Source: Paragonimus westermani (Eukaryota; Platyhelminthes; Trematoda; Plagiorchiida; Troglotrematidae). Taken from it: DNA of 64,000 nt. Under the pieces are notes generated by a model. It searched no databases and was not told the origin of the DNA. It worked only from the letters and a program-made list of their open reading frames with translations. The translations under genes were made by a program, and so were the position numbers. Below, piece after piece: positions 11,550-22,480 of the stretch (positions within the stretch are counted from its first letter, which is position 1; every line of letters starts with the position of its first letter). The DNA lies in assembly GCA_008508345.1 (NCBI GenBank), contig QNGE01000889.1, positions 148,225-212,224 on the forward strand. The letters run 5' to 3'.

Positions 11550-11879
11550 ATCAGAGCTGAAACATTATCACCCTTGAAAGGTGGGGTTGGAGAGACGGGC
11601 TTGTGAGGAACAGTAATGAGTGTAACTCGCGTAGGCTGTGAAGTGGAGTGCTTTTGGATAAACCTTGTGGGATAACCATTTTTTATCAGTCTCCTGCAGT
11701 AGCATCAGTTAATTTTCTAACTCATCCTTCGTCACAATACATCGAACTCTGTGAAACAAAGTCCTAACAAGATCATGTTTTTGTGTAATTGGTGGGAAGC
11801 TCTTAAAGTGCACGTGGACTTGCGACACACGTCTGGAAAATGACCCATCCTCACATCTGTTCAGAAAAACGTCCAGCAA

Positions 11880-12600
11880 TCATACTTTCCCGTTTTGTTC
11901 GAATTCCAGGGTGACAGTTAGCTTGTTATACAAACTATTTAACAGCTGGTGAAAAGCTGTTAATTGTCAATGGTCGTCGAATGCAGCGAAAATATCGCCT
12001 AAGTATCGTTTATAAAACGTGTTCCGAATTTCAGTGGACACTGAATGTTCTAAGTGATCCATAAATATGTCAGCTGACACAGGTCCCGGTGGACTACCCA
12101 TTGCAACTCCATTTGTCTGTAGAAGGTGCCGCTGAACACAAATTGAATATCGGATATACACATTTTCGGCAGCTTCGAAAGCTTATCGATGGGAGTGCCA
12201 AGTGTCAACTTATGTTCAGTAGCTTAATTATAAAGAGCATTACTAACCTCCTCAAACGGAACACCTGCGAACAGTGGCTCAACATCGAAAGAAGTCATTA
12301 CCTGATATTTGACGTTGACGGTGGAGGTTAGTTCTACGAAATCAAAAGTGTCCTTTAGGCTGTGCATGGCCGATGTGGATCTCACGGGTCCAATCAGACT
12401 ATACAGTCACTGGACAAACTGATGGTATGGGGAGCCAGTCATGGGTAATATTAGCCGTACAGGCACTCCAGATTTGTTCGTTGTAGGAAGTCCATACATT
12501 CTTGGCGTCACATTGCCTATATCACATAGTAGCCGGTTGCAGGTGGCGTCATTCTGCTATAGACTGTTGTGCATTTTGGATCAACCGGATCATGTTATTG
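11880..12600 (-). pseudogene. Penelope-like reverse transcriptase remnant
   Basis: The longest clean part is the frame of 12161-11967. It holds NGVAMGSPPGPVSADIFMD (the motif B/4 region of Penelope RTs, normally DGVAMGSPLGP) and KRYLGDIFAAFDD. In the latter the catalytic Y-V-D-D is changed to Y-L-G-D: the first aspartate is glycine, which would abolish polymerisation. Further on, NGK ... LLDVF (about 11905-11870), then KSFPPITQKHDLV (11817-11780), fit the thumb region. Stops and frame changes occur throughout. Confidence 0.7.
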
Positions 12601-12799
12601 TGCGTGCCGGCTTTGCTTGTCATTTGTCCAGGGGTTATACACTCGTAAATGCAAGACAATTAACTAGCATTCGGGAAAGGAGAGTGTAAAGAACGTTCAC
12701 CAAGAAGCATTGGTGAACAAACTGCCGTGTTCGATTCAGGTGAGAGAAGTTAACGAACAGTGGGGACAAAGTGAAGTAGCTATGAAAAATTGCTGTGTT

Positions 12800-13310
12800 C
12801 TAACGGAGTTGTGGGGTTGCCACAGAACTAGATTTCTGTCACACCGATAAACCTTATGAACAAACGCCGCTCGATTCCGTCGGGTTGTGAATATGATGAC
12901 AACGGTCGAGAACTTAAGCGCAAACTGGCTGGAAGCTTGCACGGAGACCGTAACCACCACTTGGTCAAAAAATCGAAAGACGTGGGACGAGCCTTTTTGT
13001 CTGAGAGTAGCATAAAGATTTTCTCCCTGATCCATGGTTGTGCTGGCCGTTGAGTTGGCGTAAGACCACATGTGAAAAAGATGATTCACTTATGACCAGT
13101 AAATCACCCCGACTTGACAGCCGGGTTGCACACTTCAACTGGCCGCAACCAGACCAAGTAGACGACGGCACCCGAATGTCGGTAACTGCGCTCCAGATGG
13201 CCCTCCGTCGGAATCAAAACTGGTCCTGGAGCCCAAGGTACTGGAATGTAACAAGGCTTCTGAACTATACCTCCTTTCTCCTCTTTTTAAGTATGGTGTG
13301 GTGGTGGTGA
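12800..13310 (+). pseudogene. RTE endonuclease-RT linker and RT N-terminus
   Basis: The frame at 12856-13053 reads NKRRSIPSGCEYDDNGRELK, then RKLAGSLHGDR, KSKDVG and IKIFSLIHG. RTE polyproteins have the same order here: RRELKRKL, then SLRNDREQWW, then KAKEME, then FRLIRETG. The next frame (13038-13250) has CEKDDSLMTSKSPRLDSRV and HFNWPQPDQ, the usual block before the RT. Around 13230-13310 PPSES and LYLLSPLFKYGVVVVI give the first RT block. The RT core then breaks off. This links the endonuclease at 10260-10680 to the RT end at 13320 as parts of one element. Confidence 0.65.
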
Positions 13311-13319
13311 TTGTCGTTG

Positions 13320-13810
13320 AAAAGAAGGCTATATAGTGCTTGTGTACGTCCCGTTTTGCTCTGTGGTTGGGAAACGTGACCAGTCCGTGACAAAGATGTC
13401 AACAGACTCACTGTTTTTGAGCATCGTTAGCCCATATTAGGTGGACTGATCGCGTGAGCAAAAGAGTCGTTTGCCTGCGCGTATTCCAGAAACCTTAAGA
13501 TGCACGGTCAATTGATCAACTCGTCACGCTGCGCAGCCTACGATGATTGGGTCAAGTGCTCCGTATACCAACCGATCGTTTACCATAGCGGGGATTGCAT
13601 ACTGAGACTAGCAACAGGGAGGTAAAACCGCGTGGTGATCAAGCAACAACGCGGTCACTAAATATGAAGGCTCTTATTGTTCCACCGAGCAATGAAGGTA
13701 AGTTTCCGTCGCCCGGATGAGGTTCTCGTGATTACTCAAGTCACTGGTTAGAAACGCTATCCGAATTCGCGGTGTGCCGCAGTCAATGGCGTAACTGTAT
13801 CCATACCATT
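13320..13810 (+). pseudogene. RTE reverse transcriptase C-terminal region
   Basis: Across two frames the sequence gives the conserved C-terminal blocks of RTE polyproteins: a degenerate LLCG-ETW segment, RWTDRVS, RVFQKPXDARSIDQLVTLR (X is a stop), LRXLGQVLRIPTDRLP (X is a stop) and, near 13755, LETLSEFAVCRSQW. These normally follow the RT palm and thumb. They begin directly after the RT start, so the catalytic core is deleted. Downstream the tail is rich in ttattattattatc. Confidence 0.6.
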
Positions 13811-14215
13811 ACTGATTCTTCCGCCTATACTTTTATTATTATTATCAGTATTGTTATATTATTCCATAAACTTTTCAGTAACGCCTCTTCTATGATCTTG
13901 CATTTTGCTGTTGAGGTGAGGGGCGGACAAAGCCACAGCACACTCTAGTCCACCCCATGACTGGTATGATGATGATTCTGCTGCAATCTCACCAAGGGAC
14001 AACGAAGATTGCTCATTCGGAGAGATATATGTAATAAATGTGCACTGTATACTTTGTAAGGGCTAGTGATCATCACATTTTAGAAGTAGAAACCGTACCT
14101 CATAGTGAAGCTATTTTTGGTTTGCAATATGCCAAACATTCGTGTTGCACGTTCCTGGTTCCTTGAAGGGCACTACATATGGCAGTTTGCACGAACTTAC
14201 CGGTAATAAACCGAT
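13811..14215. other. RTE tail and unassigned sequence
   Basis: AT-rich triplet runs near 13834-13862 fit the simple-repeat tail of an RTE element. The remainder shows nothing recognisable. Confidence 0.35.
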
Positions 14216-14760
14216 GCTCGGTACCCTCATTATCACTATCATAGACAACAGCACATTAGTGGTTCTCATTGATACTTGACTCCTATACAACCATGAAAAA
14301 AAGCGCGCGCTGATGAAGTTGGAAAACAAAAAGATGGGAAAGGGACCTTGAGCACCAAATATAGCTACATCCACATTCAAGCATTCGACACCTTGAAAAC
14401 AAACAACTGAGCCATAAGTGAAAGTACGGTAACAGAAAAAAAACAGCTCCCTTACAGCAGCCAATGTCCCGCGTCATTGAGTGCAGTTAGGACACAGACA
14501 ACTCTACCAAGCAACTAAAGCAGCCACGTCACCCAGTCCGATTGGCCACCACCTCACCCAACGTCTCAAGCCACTGACACTGAGTTGCGAGGTCTTCAGC
14601 CTTGGAGACCGACCCAACCGACGGTGGCCAATCCCATGGCGAACTACTTCATTTCTTTACGTCAGGTCGGCCACAGCATCGACAGAGTGCGCGGCATGCA
14701 ACATGACTGACTAGCTGGCATCTGTATTACATGATCTGGCCATCCAAGTCTGTGCAAACG
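14216..14760. repeat. Unclassified interspersed repeat R1, copy A
   Basis: This segment aligns with 22920-23165 and 27715-28195. Shared blocks are a cattagtggttctcattgat-like start, a short accatgaaaaaaagcg block, a caagcattcgacacc-like block, a gaaagtaaggcg-like block, and, in copies A and C only, a gaccgacggtggc block about 330 bases later followed by a gtcggcc block and a tagc-ggcat block. All copies have the same orientation. No protein match was seen on either strand. Confidence 0.6.
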
Positions 14761-15564
14761 TAAGGCTAGAACAGAACTCACTTGTCAGTTACTACCAAAT
14801 ACTCGCTTCCTTATTTCTTCAAATGCTTACTGGTTGATACCAGGTGGCTTTTGAAAACGCAGCAGTTCTCTTAACAGAGATACGATGGTAGATCCGACAC
14901 GAAGTCTGTGGTCACCCAAATCCGAAAGCCAGCATGGAGACTACTGACAGCAAGATGTGCGGAACAGCGCCGAACGATCCGAGTTCCACAGAACACGAAC
15001 ATCAGCAAAACTGACGCAAGTATGGTACTCGTTTATCCGAAATAGCCAGGATGTCCACATTTTAGCAAACTGAAAGCATACCAGAGCCTAAGAGGCAAAC
15101 ATGGTTGGACGTGGAAATCAAAAGCGTGATCCTATGATCCATATACATTGTGTACTGCATAGCGTACGGTTAAAAAGCGAGCTGAGAGATTGAGTGCATG
15201 ACGAGATCAAAGAGTGAATTCCCAGATAGTCTGATTTTGTATTGATCTGGCAGCAGCACTATGGTACACGAAGCAATCTGGTATTTCTACACCGCAACTG
15301 AAGGATAACTGGTCAGTTGGCAGACCAGAACAATACTCGCATGCACACAAGCCGCTGGACCTGTTTCACATTACGTCGCTCTGGAACGCAACGGGATTTC
15401 TCGAAAGTAACACAACCGGTCAGCAGCGACATATAGGCATAAAAAGTACAACAGGTACAAGCGAAATGTAGCAGAGTGAAGGGTTAGCAAGCCAGGCAGT
15501 TTACAATTTGGCCATGTACATATACGCGGACAAAGAAAAAATAGAACAAGATGACGCAACTTAC
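14761..15564. other. Unassigned intron-like sequence
   Basis: No gene, RNA or repeat recognised. Confidence 0.35.
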
Positions 15565-15580
15565 CCGGACGGAATCAGTC
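15565..15580 (-). CDS. Candidate 16-nt micro-exon of the host gene
   Basis: On the minus strand a very good acceptor (cattcctgctctcag) is followed by 16 bases and a strong donor (gtaagttg). Entered in phase 2, as the preceding exon (15938-15757) would require, it completes an arginine codon, reads TDSVR and leaves in phase 0. Entered in phase 0 it would hit a stop. Micro-exons are well known in flatworms. The splice motifs are strong, but so short an exon could be coincidence. Confidence 0.35.
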
Positions 15581-15756
15581 CTGAGAGCAGGAATGCCCAC
15601 GGGGGAAGGAGTGAGTAATTATCGAGGTTACAGGAAAAATAGTTGGCTCACGATCGTCAATGGCAGCAGTTAAAGTAACCCAGATGAGTGAACAGCAACC
15701 TATCGGAAAATATGCGTGTGTGAACATTATAAACTATTAAAAGACAGTCCTCATAC

Positions 15757-15938
15757 CTTACTGGCCAGAGAAGCATCACGACCTCAAAATAGCTCGGCCC
15801 AGTCATCCAACCCAAGTGTGGGTCTACGGATATGAAGACCGGAATCTGAACCTGAGTTCCCGTGTGTGAATTCCCAGGTGCGCGACAGGTGTGCTCTGAT
15901 AGGACTGAAGCTTCCAATGGGAATGGGCCATACGTTAG
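15757..15938 (-). CDS. Host-gene exon, unknown protein
   Basis: Minus-strand exon of 182 nt. The donor is consensus (cagtaag then gtatgag). The acceptor (acttcgaacatgaag) is the only phase-0 one available and leaves a 46-nt intron from the exon at 16071-15985, a size common in flatworm genes. It reads 60 codons without a stop, starting LTYGPFPLEASVL and ending SYFEVVMLLWPV. Short hydrophobic stretches occur but no clear membrane span. I do not recognise the family. The out-phase of 2 fits the 16-nt candidate exon downstream. Confidence 0.45.
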
Positions 15939-15984
15939 CTTCATGTTCGAAGTATAGAAAGTTAAAACACCTCGGACTACTTAC

Positions 15985-16071
15985 GACTTGACAGGTATGT
16001 CTGACGAACAAATCCTCCTTATAATGGCTCGAAAACCAGACAAAACGATACATTAACGATTTCAGAATTGT
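15985..16071 (-). CDS. Host-gene exon, unknown protein
   Basis: Minus-strand exon of 87 nt (29 codons) bounded by a strong acceptor (gttgccttctatacag) and a strong donor (gtaagtag). It enters and leaves in phase 0, as the upstream exon (17726-17264, out-phase 0) requires. Residues begin TILKSLMYRF and end EDLFVRHTCQV, rich in aromatic residues, unlike the low-complexity exons before it, so this may be the edge of a folded domain. Family not recognised. Confidence 0.5.
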
Positions 16072-17263
16072 CTGTATAGAAGGCAACGAAACTCATTTGA
16101 CGAATGGACACGCTGTGAAGTGTGTACGTAAAACTGAAGTCCGCTCAACCAGCATAGAGAACTCGACATGCAGCGCAAAACCCCAACAGAATCAAAGACT
16201 GGAACTCAGATTAACTTACGCGTGGAGCACACAGAGTTACTCAATACCGGTCTGTCACTAGCTGCGTGTACCTCGAGCAGCGACATAAAACTTGTCCGAC
16301 CTTACTACATATTTGGTCGTATTTGGGTGTAAGCGTTTCAGAGCATTTCGATCCACGCTGACAGTCTTACATTGGCAAGAATAACAATACACAAATTGCA
16401 TTTTCGTAATCGTCGGTATCGCTTTTCCTAGGTTCGACGTAGATTTACGATCAGGTGGGGGGTTTCCTTGGTACTGTCTTACACCTTTAGAGTGGTTGGA
16501 ACAGGGAAAATAACAATGATCGGGTGGGGCAGAGGGTAGGAAAGGAAGCATCGTGCCACAACCCCAAAACGGTACCAACAGCTCGACTGACTGAGTAGAA
16601 TAAACGAGTTCTAATGGACCATAGTAGCTAAAACATTCTCGGATGATGGACATGAGCGACTTGATCCGGGCAGAGCCTGAATACTCACTGTCACATGGTG
16701 TTTCTTAACCGGATTCGATCAACATACCTGCCACTATGAGCCCTCGATCAATGAGATATACTTGTTCTCACTCTCTGTATTGTATTGAAGATAGAGAGCG
16801 GTGCAAACAAACCTGACAGATCATCTTAAATCTGCATCCAAGTATGGAAAGTTGATATTAGGTCGATTGCAAGAGGTTTTACAATCCAGTCAAAATTGGA
16901 AATCGATACGTCCCAGTGATGTTGATTCTCATCGTGAAAGAAGTGAGTATAAACAGTAGACAATTTTCAATCGTTTAAGAGGTATACGTTGGGTAATCTA
17001 TACTGATTCACAAACGATCAACTTCGCCTCTTTAACAACAGAAAGGTTTTAGTGAGTGATGTATACGGACCAAATAAAAAGACAGAAGACAACCAAAAAT
17101 ATAGCTAACAACAACCGTTGACAACCACGGCTTGTACAGTTTACGTTGCACTTTGGGGAATCCCCGTGAATTAACGGTGACTGACATTAACATTGGAAAA
17201 CAAAATGACTTTTTCCTGTAAAAAAAAATTTGAACGGAGAAGTCGGAAATAAATAGCACCTAC
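16072..17263. other. Intron-like; one unassigned minus-strand open stretch
   Basis: A 131-codon minus-strand ORF (16653-16258) is present but lacks a good acceptor and I do not recognise it. Near 16727 there is a good minus-strand donor (cag then gtatgttg), but every reading into it has a stop. Confidence 0.3.
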
Positions 17264-17726
17264 CTCATCCAAAACCGAATCGATGGCGTAATCAGGTAGC
17301 CATGCTGTGGAACACGTTTTCGCCTCCAATATGGATGGTACACTGGAAGGACACGTTTCATTCCCAACAGGCTCGTCTTCAAACCACACGGATGCCGACT
17401 TAAAGTTCGAGGTAACCGAAGTTTGTTGTTTTGAGCCAACATCGCCTGCCAATTGTTGCTGGTGCCCTGAAACACGCGCCACTCGTCCACTGTTGCAATC
17501 TACAAGACTATTTGCGGACAAACAAAGCTCGTCTGAGAACCGTTTGTTTAGAGGGTGGGACTGAGCCGAATGCGGAGACAAATGTAGAACATCAGCTGGT
17601 TCGTTGGCATCGATGGACACAGTGGACGAGCTGGCGGCAGATGATGAAGCCGGCGAGCCTTCCTCACTTAGTTTGGACAAACTGGGCTGGAAGATTCGAC
17701 CAAACGGCTTGCTACGTGACCGACGC
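17264..17726 (-). CDS. Host-gene exon, serine-rich region
   Basis: Minus-strand exon of 463 nt with a good acceptor (cacccattcttgtag) and consensus donor (gatgag then gtaggt). After one carried-over base it reads 154 codons with no stop and leaves in phase 0. The protein begins RSRSKPFGRIFQPSLSKLSE and is rich in serine, alanine and glutamine (SPASSSAASSSTVS; HQQQLAG), which suggests a disordered regulatory segment. It ends DYAIDSVLDE. Its entry phase matches the exit phase of the exon at 24300-23637. Family not recognised. Confidence 0.6.
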
Positions 17727-19557
17727 CTACAAGAATGGGTGTTAACATAACGGTCAACATGGACAAGGAAACCATATTGATCAATCAAATATGATCACTA
17801 TCGCACTGAAAATATCTAAGCATAACTGAAGACTAGTAGGTAGGCGAAACTTATCCCAGCTTCGATGGAGGACTTCGAACGAATTAGACACCTTAAATCG
17901 TCAAAAACCTGCTTCCGACCACAGAAATGCTTGAAAAAGTGTTCCGCTAACATTGCTTTTCAACTTTGTCACAGAGCGTGGACCAACCTCCACACTCAAA
18001 CCTATACGCGCTGATGACGTCAACTCGTTTGGTGATGAAAGATTTGAAACCTACACGTGAAGCTCGATGAACATCCGAATAGTGAACACAGACAGGTCAG
18101 CTTTGAGCTACTCAACAGTGGTATTGACTAAATTCTAAACTATAATGAACAGATGAAACGGAAAGCAGAGAAATTCTTAGGGGGATCGGCTTTTCTAATG
18201 TGATATCAAACGAAAGGAAGAAGTTTATGAACACGAACCACAGGGTCATAGAGGGATATGTGGTGATACGAATGGTTTGTGAGTATATACGTAAATTAAC
18301 TGGACGAAACAGGAAAATCACAGTGCTAACGAAACATGATGGTATTGACGATGCGATATATATATATATATCGTGAAAACCACCTGCACCAGGTTAATGT
18401 GCAGTGAGCGCAAGACAGCGGGCATCGACAATATCATACTGAACTTTATTTCCTACGTCGTACACACAGTTCATTTTTGGAGCTTTAATTTTCCAGGTTT
18501 GTAGAGTTAATTCTAAATATAGCTACCGATTACTGAACGGAATGTATGCGATTCCTTGAACGAAGTACCAATCCAATAATGAGTTATCCCACATGCGAAA
18601 TGCAACCGTGAGAGGGACTGCTTGATGGGCAAATGCAATGCACGGGAAAATCCAGAATATGTGGGGGAAATACCAATTATGACATAGCTAAATGGTGTCA
18701 GAATGACCAGTAGAATAGATGGGATTCGGCGTCAGAAACTCAGGCACACGTTAACCCAGACGAATGACAAGTGAGTGGAGTAGTTCATGAGAGTCAGTCG
18801 TCGTGTGATGGAAGAGGGACGACTCAAGCGACTGGACGTTGTTCAGTCAGTCATAGGAAATGACCAATCCGATGTTCAATCACACTCGAATCATAGGGGT
18901 TAACCAGGGTGAGCGTTTCGGGTAGCTCGTTTACATGAATCTAACAAGTTTGACGGCAACAGCAATGAACCAGGCTACTTTCATAACAAACTGAAAAGAG
19001 ATGAGTATGATCAGTGCGTCTGAACAGGACGACAAGTGACAAATGATGTGCGAAAGGAACAGTGTAGTTTTTGAGGCCTCAGAGTGAAATCACGCCATCG
19101 ACCGACACAAAGAGTTCAGATCTTGATGCAGCGTGAAGACTTACGCATCTTGATAAACTATCGGGCCGAACTGAAAGGCAAGACAACCAGACCGAGAGAC
19201 TCACTCAGGCCAGACAGAATAATTGCTGAATGTATGACCAGCCACAGTCTCCTGGTCCTCCAACTTAGGGTTGGAAGAAGACTGGCGCCTTTCTCCAGAA
19301 ATGGTGATACCAATTCTACAGCACTGCTACCCTGCCCACTGCTTTGTGGTGCACACTTTCTCTCTCGTCTAGGTCCGAGCGCCCAGACAATACCACAACC
19401 CACATGAAACCACGATAACTCATAACACTATGAGTCCCACATAGCACCAACAATCTCACAGCATGAACTGCGTCACCCCACCTGCTATACACGGCAGGGT
19501 GAGAATATGCTACTGTTCTACTTATCTTAGTCTTATGCCTCTCTTTATTCTACGATT
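17727..19557. other. Intron-like; AT microsatellite
   Basis: An alternating AT run at about 18356-18372 lies inside a self-complementary cgatat...atatcg stretch. No gene or recognisable repeat otherwise. Confidence 0.35.
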
Positions 19558-19649
19558 CTTAAAACATACAGCCAACACTGTCTCCGTAGATTCTGCCTCC
19601 TAGTATCCAACCTCCGGTTCATGTCATCTCTTGCTTGGGTCGAGAGTGC

Positions 19650-20420
19650 GAATTCATATAGCTGTTTTCAGTGTCCACAGTCTGAAACAGGCCGCTCTAC
19701 TAGGACGTTAAATTCAATGAAAGTTACTGTTTGTTGCATCTCAAGGACTGGAAGCCAAGAAAGCAGTCAGCGTGTTCAACTAGCTGTCTCCACACTGCCT
19801 ACTTTGTACTCATTGTAAAACTCAGACGATCGTTTGGTCGCCGTTATCAGCCAAGCTGGAGTATGTATAGTTCTCAGTAAAACCACCGCAGCCTCACTGG
19901 TAAACTGGATTCCCGTTGGCTCTAGACTGTATGGTTTGCTTGGCAGGTTCTGTTAAGACCAGCCTAAATCCTCAGAAATCTTTCTGTTTGTGTCTCAGCT
20001 GAGTGTTGTGATAACATCGTCTTTGACAGCTTTCATTGAGAGATGGCTGCTTGTCTTAGATCAACACAGTTCGCTTTAGTCGGAACACCCATGTCGGCCG
20101 ACTTGCCAATGTCCAGTTCGGGCTGGCATCACATCGCTCGGATAGTGGTGAGTGGCCATAGCAAGTGTGCGCTGAGCACCGATCATTTTTAGCCGGCACT
20201 AATTTAGGACATCGTGCCCGTCAGTGTCCCAGTTGGCGAACTCGTTCTCCATAATCAGATTTGGTATCAAACGGGTCACAAAGTCGTCAGTTATAGGTAC
20301 CGTGGCTGTCGATCTAACTGAAGCGCACACTTGGAATTCGGATAATACGTTGGTTCGTTCTTACTTTTGCTGGACAAAGACCCAGCTGCTGTCAGCAGCT
20401 GACTATTAATAGGTGGATCA
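19650..20420 (+). pseudogene. RTE endonuclease remnant, second element
   Basis: The frame of 19621-19818 shows VTVCCISRTGSQESSQRVQL, where RTE endonucleases have DVCCVSETRIQ; the catalytic glutamate position reads arginine. QAGVCIVLSKT follows in another frame near 19850, corresponding to the AGVGIVLS block of the first element. From about 20150 VCAEHRSFLAGTNLGHRARQ and CPSWRTRSP fit the CADHxLFLxxTNFRH ... TWRPPSP block near the end of the domain. Confidence 0.55.
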
Positions 20421-21099
20421 AGAAGGGGTTAAAACATGTGTATCGGATTAGAGTGCAAGCCCAGTGGATCTAGCCTCGAAAGTCCGAACAGCTGCGGGAC
20501 GAAAACCTCACAGAACACTCAGGCAGTAGGCACCATGGAGTGCGGCACGTTGGCCCGTGGATAAAACAGTCAAATACCTAAGAGATGCCGCATGTCAAAT
20601 GAAATGTACCTCAATGCACTTCATATGACAGGGTGAAAAAAGTAGTCGTAAAAGGCTCAGAAACAGCCTGATCGACGATCATGAGGGTCGGTTAACTAGT
20701 GAAGTCAATGGAGCAGAAAGCGCCCTTGCTTTATCAGGTACTAACAGAGCCTTCAGGCGTGCCTGTATGACTGGATTCAGACGTCTACCTGTCGGTGAGA
20801 CTGCCAGCGAGACAGAGAGCACACTCATCCATAACAGTTCGTCAGAAGTTGACCGTTGAAAAGCACACATCAAGTTAATTTGGTTAGTCAACCGCCTCTA
20901 CCGTGTTACTGATGCAGGTTTACAATGGTCGACAGACTTAGAACCATTCAACAAAACCGAGGTCCACTACTGCATTTTAAGTCGAAAACTCAGTGGAGCT
21001 GTTGGCCTAGATAACCTGGTACTGGCACTTTCTAAAAAAAGGGTGGGGAGGCAATGGTCAGGGTCTAGACTCAGCTGTTTCAACTGGTAAAGACGGTAG

Positions 21100-21770
21100 A
21101 GAACACTCCTTTGTGCAGAGGTCAATCGAGAACAATTCCACTTGCAGGAACTCAAGGGTTTTTGCGAAAACCAGAGAAGAATTAGCCTAGCCCCAATTAT
21201 AAGCAGAGTTCCGGATTCCAGTATAATCTGTCTATTCACTGCATGTTGGAAGGCAGACTGGCGGGAACGTTTGATCAAATTTTACTCTTCGCCAAAAGCT
21301 TCAGCAAAGTTATACGTACCGCTGGCTAACATTGTCCGTTTTTCCGGACTACAAAGGTGTGCGGGAATCAGTGAAACCATTTATATATTTGGAGTCGCTT
21401 AAGCGCAGGGATACGTCGAACAAGTGTGTGAACATATCACCGGATCTCTACTCCCATACCTTAACTCAGTTTAGGATCTCCGACAGTTTCGGTACCAAGG
21501 GCGGCGTAGGTCTAGGCCGTCTACTATCACAACTTGCGTTTGATGACGTCACAGAGGAAATAACGGAAGGCAGGGTACGATACTCACAAGATGCCGGCGT
21601 GGGCCTCCCACCTGGTAGAAGACTGACTGACCTTGACAACTTTCAAACAACGCATATGACGTTCGACACTACCTCGTGCTCTGTCAAGTGCTTCCAAAAA
21701 CGTGATGCAGCCCCCAAGTGTATCGTACTTTGCAAGACTTCTGTGAATAAACAGTTTTAAATTTGGATGG
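21100..21770 (+). pseudogene. RTE reverse transcriptase core remnant
   Basis: Blocks in order: IFTLRQ-like FTLRQKLQQSYTYRW, VFPDYKGVRESV (RT motif A, where aspartate would normally lie in LDFKGAFDSV), KRRDTSNKCVNI, FGTKGGVGLG (motif B, normally GVRQGC), and LTDLDNFQTTHM in place of the YADD active site (normally LEYADDI). The active-site aspartates are gone. The frame from 21332 to 21760 is open for 142 codons, the longest intact piece, so this copy decayed mainly by substitution. Confidence 0.6.
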
Positions 21771-21954
21771 TGACGAATGGTTTGCAGACCATAATGTATT
21801 CACAGGAAGTATTATCGGCAGCACCGGTAATATAGGGAAAAAAGGACGTTCGTACTTCCCACGCTAGGACGGTATCCTGTAGTCTGAGAAAATGTTGACG
21901 ATAGAGAGGCATCTCTTTCAAGCTTAAAAGTCAAACATGTAAGAAGACTGAAAA

Positions 21955-22440
21955 AGCCGTGTTTTTCTGCGGTTGTGAAACCTGGTCACTCCGGGTAGGA
22001 GATGTGAGCCATTATTCTACCATGGACGTCTGATTTCGATGGCTCCAAATGGGTGGCACAAACAAGTGAACATCAGTGAGGTTGAGAAACGAGTATTCCG
22101 TAGTGAGTGACAACGGAGTTTTTTCTGCGAGCCTTCAAGTACGTAGACCGTTAGGTCATGTACTGAGGAATTAAAATCAGTCTTGTGCCATACGACCACT
22201 TTCTAACGATGGCACGGCCGACTGGCGTAAAGTGAGAGGTGGACAGATGATGACAGATGATGACCTGCGAAGAGAAATCGAGTCGTTCATCAAAGGGTTG
22301 CCAACTGTGTAAGTCGGGTTCAGCGCCCACAGCGAAGCCTTAGCAACTCACGGAGTGAGTGGCTGGAGAATTCATACGGAAAAAGGTGGATCAGGCGCAA
22401 TGGCGCGCATGTCAACCCTGTTTAGCTGAGTTGACTGCGA
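21955..22440 (+). pseudogene. RTE C-terminal region remnant, second element
   Basis: VFFCGCETWSLRVGDVSH at about 21960 matches the LLYGCETWPLRVxDV block after RTE reverse transcriptases. LQVRRPLGHVLRN near 22130 and DWRKVRGGQMMT near 22225 match the LRWLGHVLR and RRRGGQxxTW blocks in order. Stops intervene. Confidence 0.6.
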
Positions 22441-22480
22441 AGTAAGTGCAATTAATCGTACGGCGCGTTGAAAGCCATGA

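Larger units (their letters stand above)
11150..12750 (-). mobile_element. Penelope-like element with RT and GIY-YIG endonuclease
   Basis: Read on the minus strand, the segment gives the Penelope-like order. There is an RT N-terminal block with NVTPRMYGLPTTNKSGVPVR and PMTGSPYHQFVQ (about 12535-12420), a SFDVEPLFAGVPFEEV block (about 12290-12245), the NGVAMGSPPGPVSADIFM block (12115-12062), a KRYLGDIFAAFD block (about 12010-11970), and a GIY-YIG-like ACGSRYIGRTRRHL block near 11410. Penelope-like elements are a separate RT lineage that pairs such an RT with GIY-YIG endonuclease. Multiple frameshifts and stops show it is dead. It interrupts the RTE element between endonuclease and RT and is in sense orientation to the host gene. 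Confidence 0.75.
8745..13870 (+). mobile_element. RTE-type non-LTR retrotransposon split by two later insertions
   Basis: Reading left to right the pieces of one RTE-like element appear in order: a 5' UTR-like block (about 8755-8870, similar to 26370-26475), the first half of an AP-type endonuclease (9406-9755), the second half (10260-10680), the endonuclease-RT linker and RT start (about 12800-13310), and the RT C-terminal region (13320-13805). The tail is rich in tta/att. The endonuclease is interrupted by a Gypsy 3' end and the linker by a minus-strand Penelope-like element. Most of the RT core, including its active site, is deleted near 13310. The element runs antisense to the host gene. 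Order and nesting are strong; exact ends are not. Confidence 0.7.
19558..22480 (+). mobile_element. Near-full-length but decayed RTE-type retrotransposon
   Basis: About 2.9 kb reading through endonuclease (about 19650-20420), linker (about 20640-20900), reverse transcriptase (about 21100-21770) and the C-terminal region (about 21955-22440), in the order of RTE elements. It is the same broad family as the element at 8745-13870 but keeps the RT core that one has lost. Frames shift many times. It lies in a host intron, antisense to the host gene. No target-site duplication could be fixed. Confidence 0.7.

Noticed and set aside
16258..16653. 131-codon minus-strand ORF in the host-gene region
   Set aside because: It lies in the 1.2-kb gap between two exons whose phases already join directly, and it lacks a convincing acceptor.
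16728..16790. Strong minus-strand donor at 16727 with an upstream acceptor
   Set aside because: All three readings between the two signals contain a stop codon.
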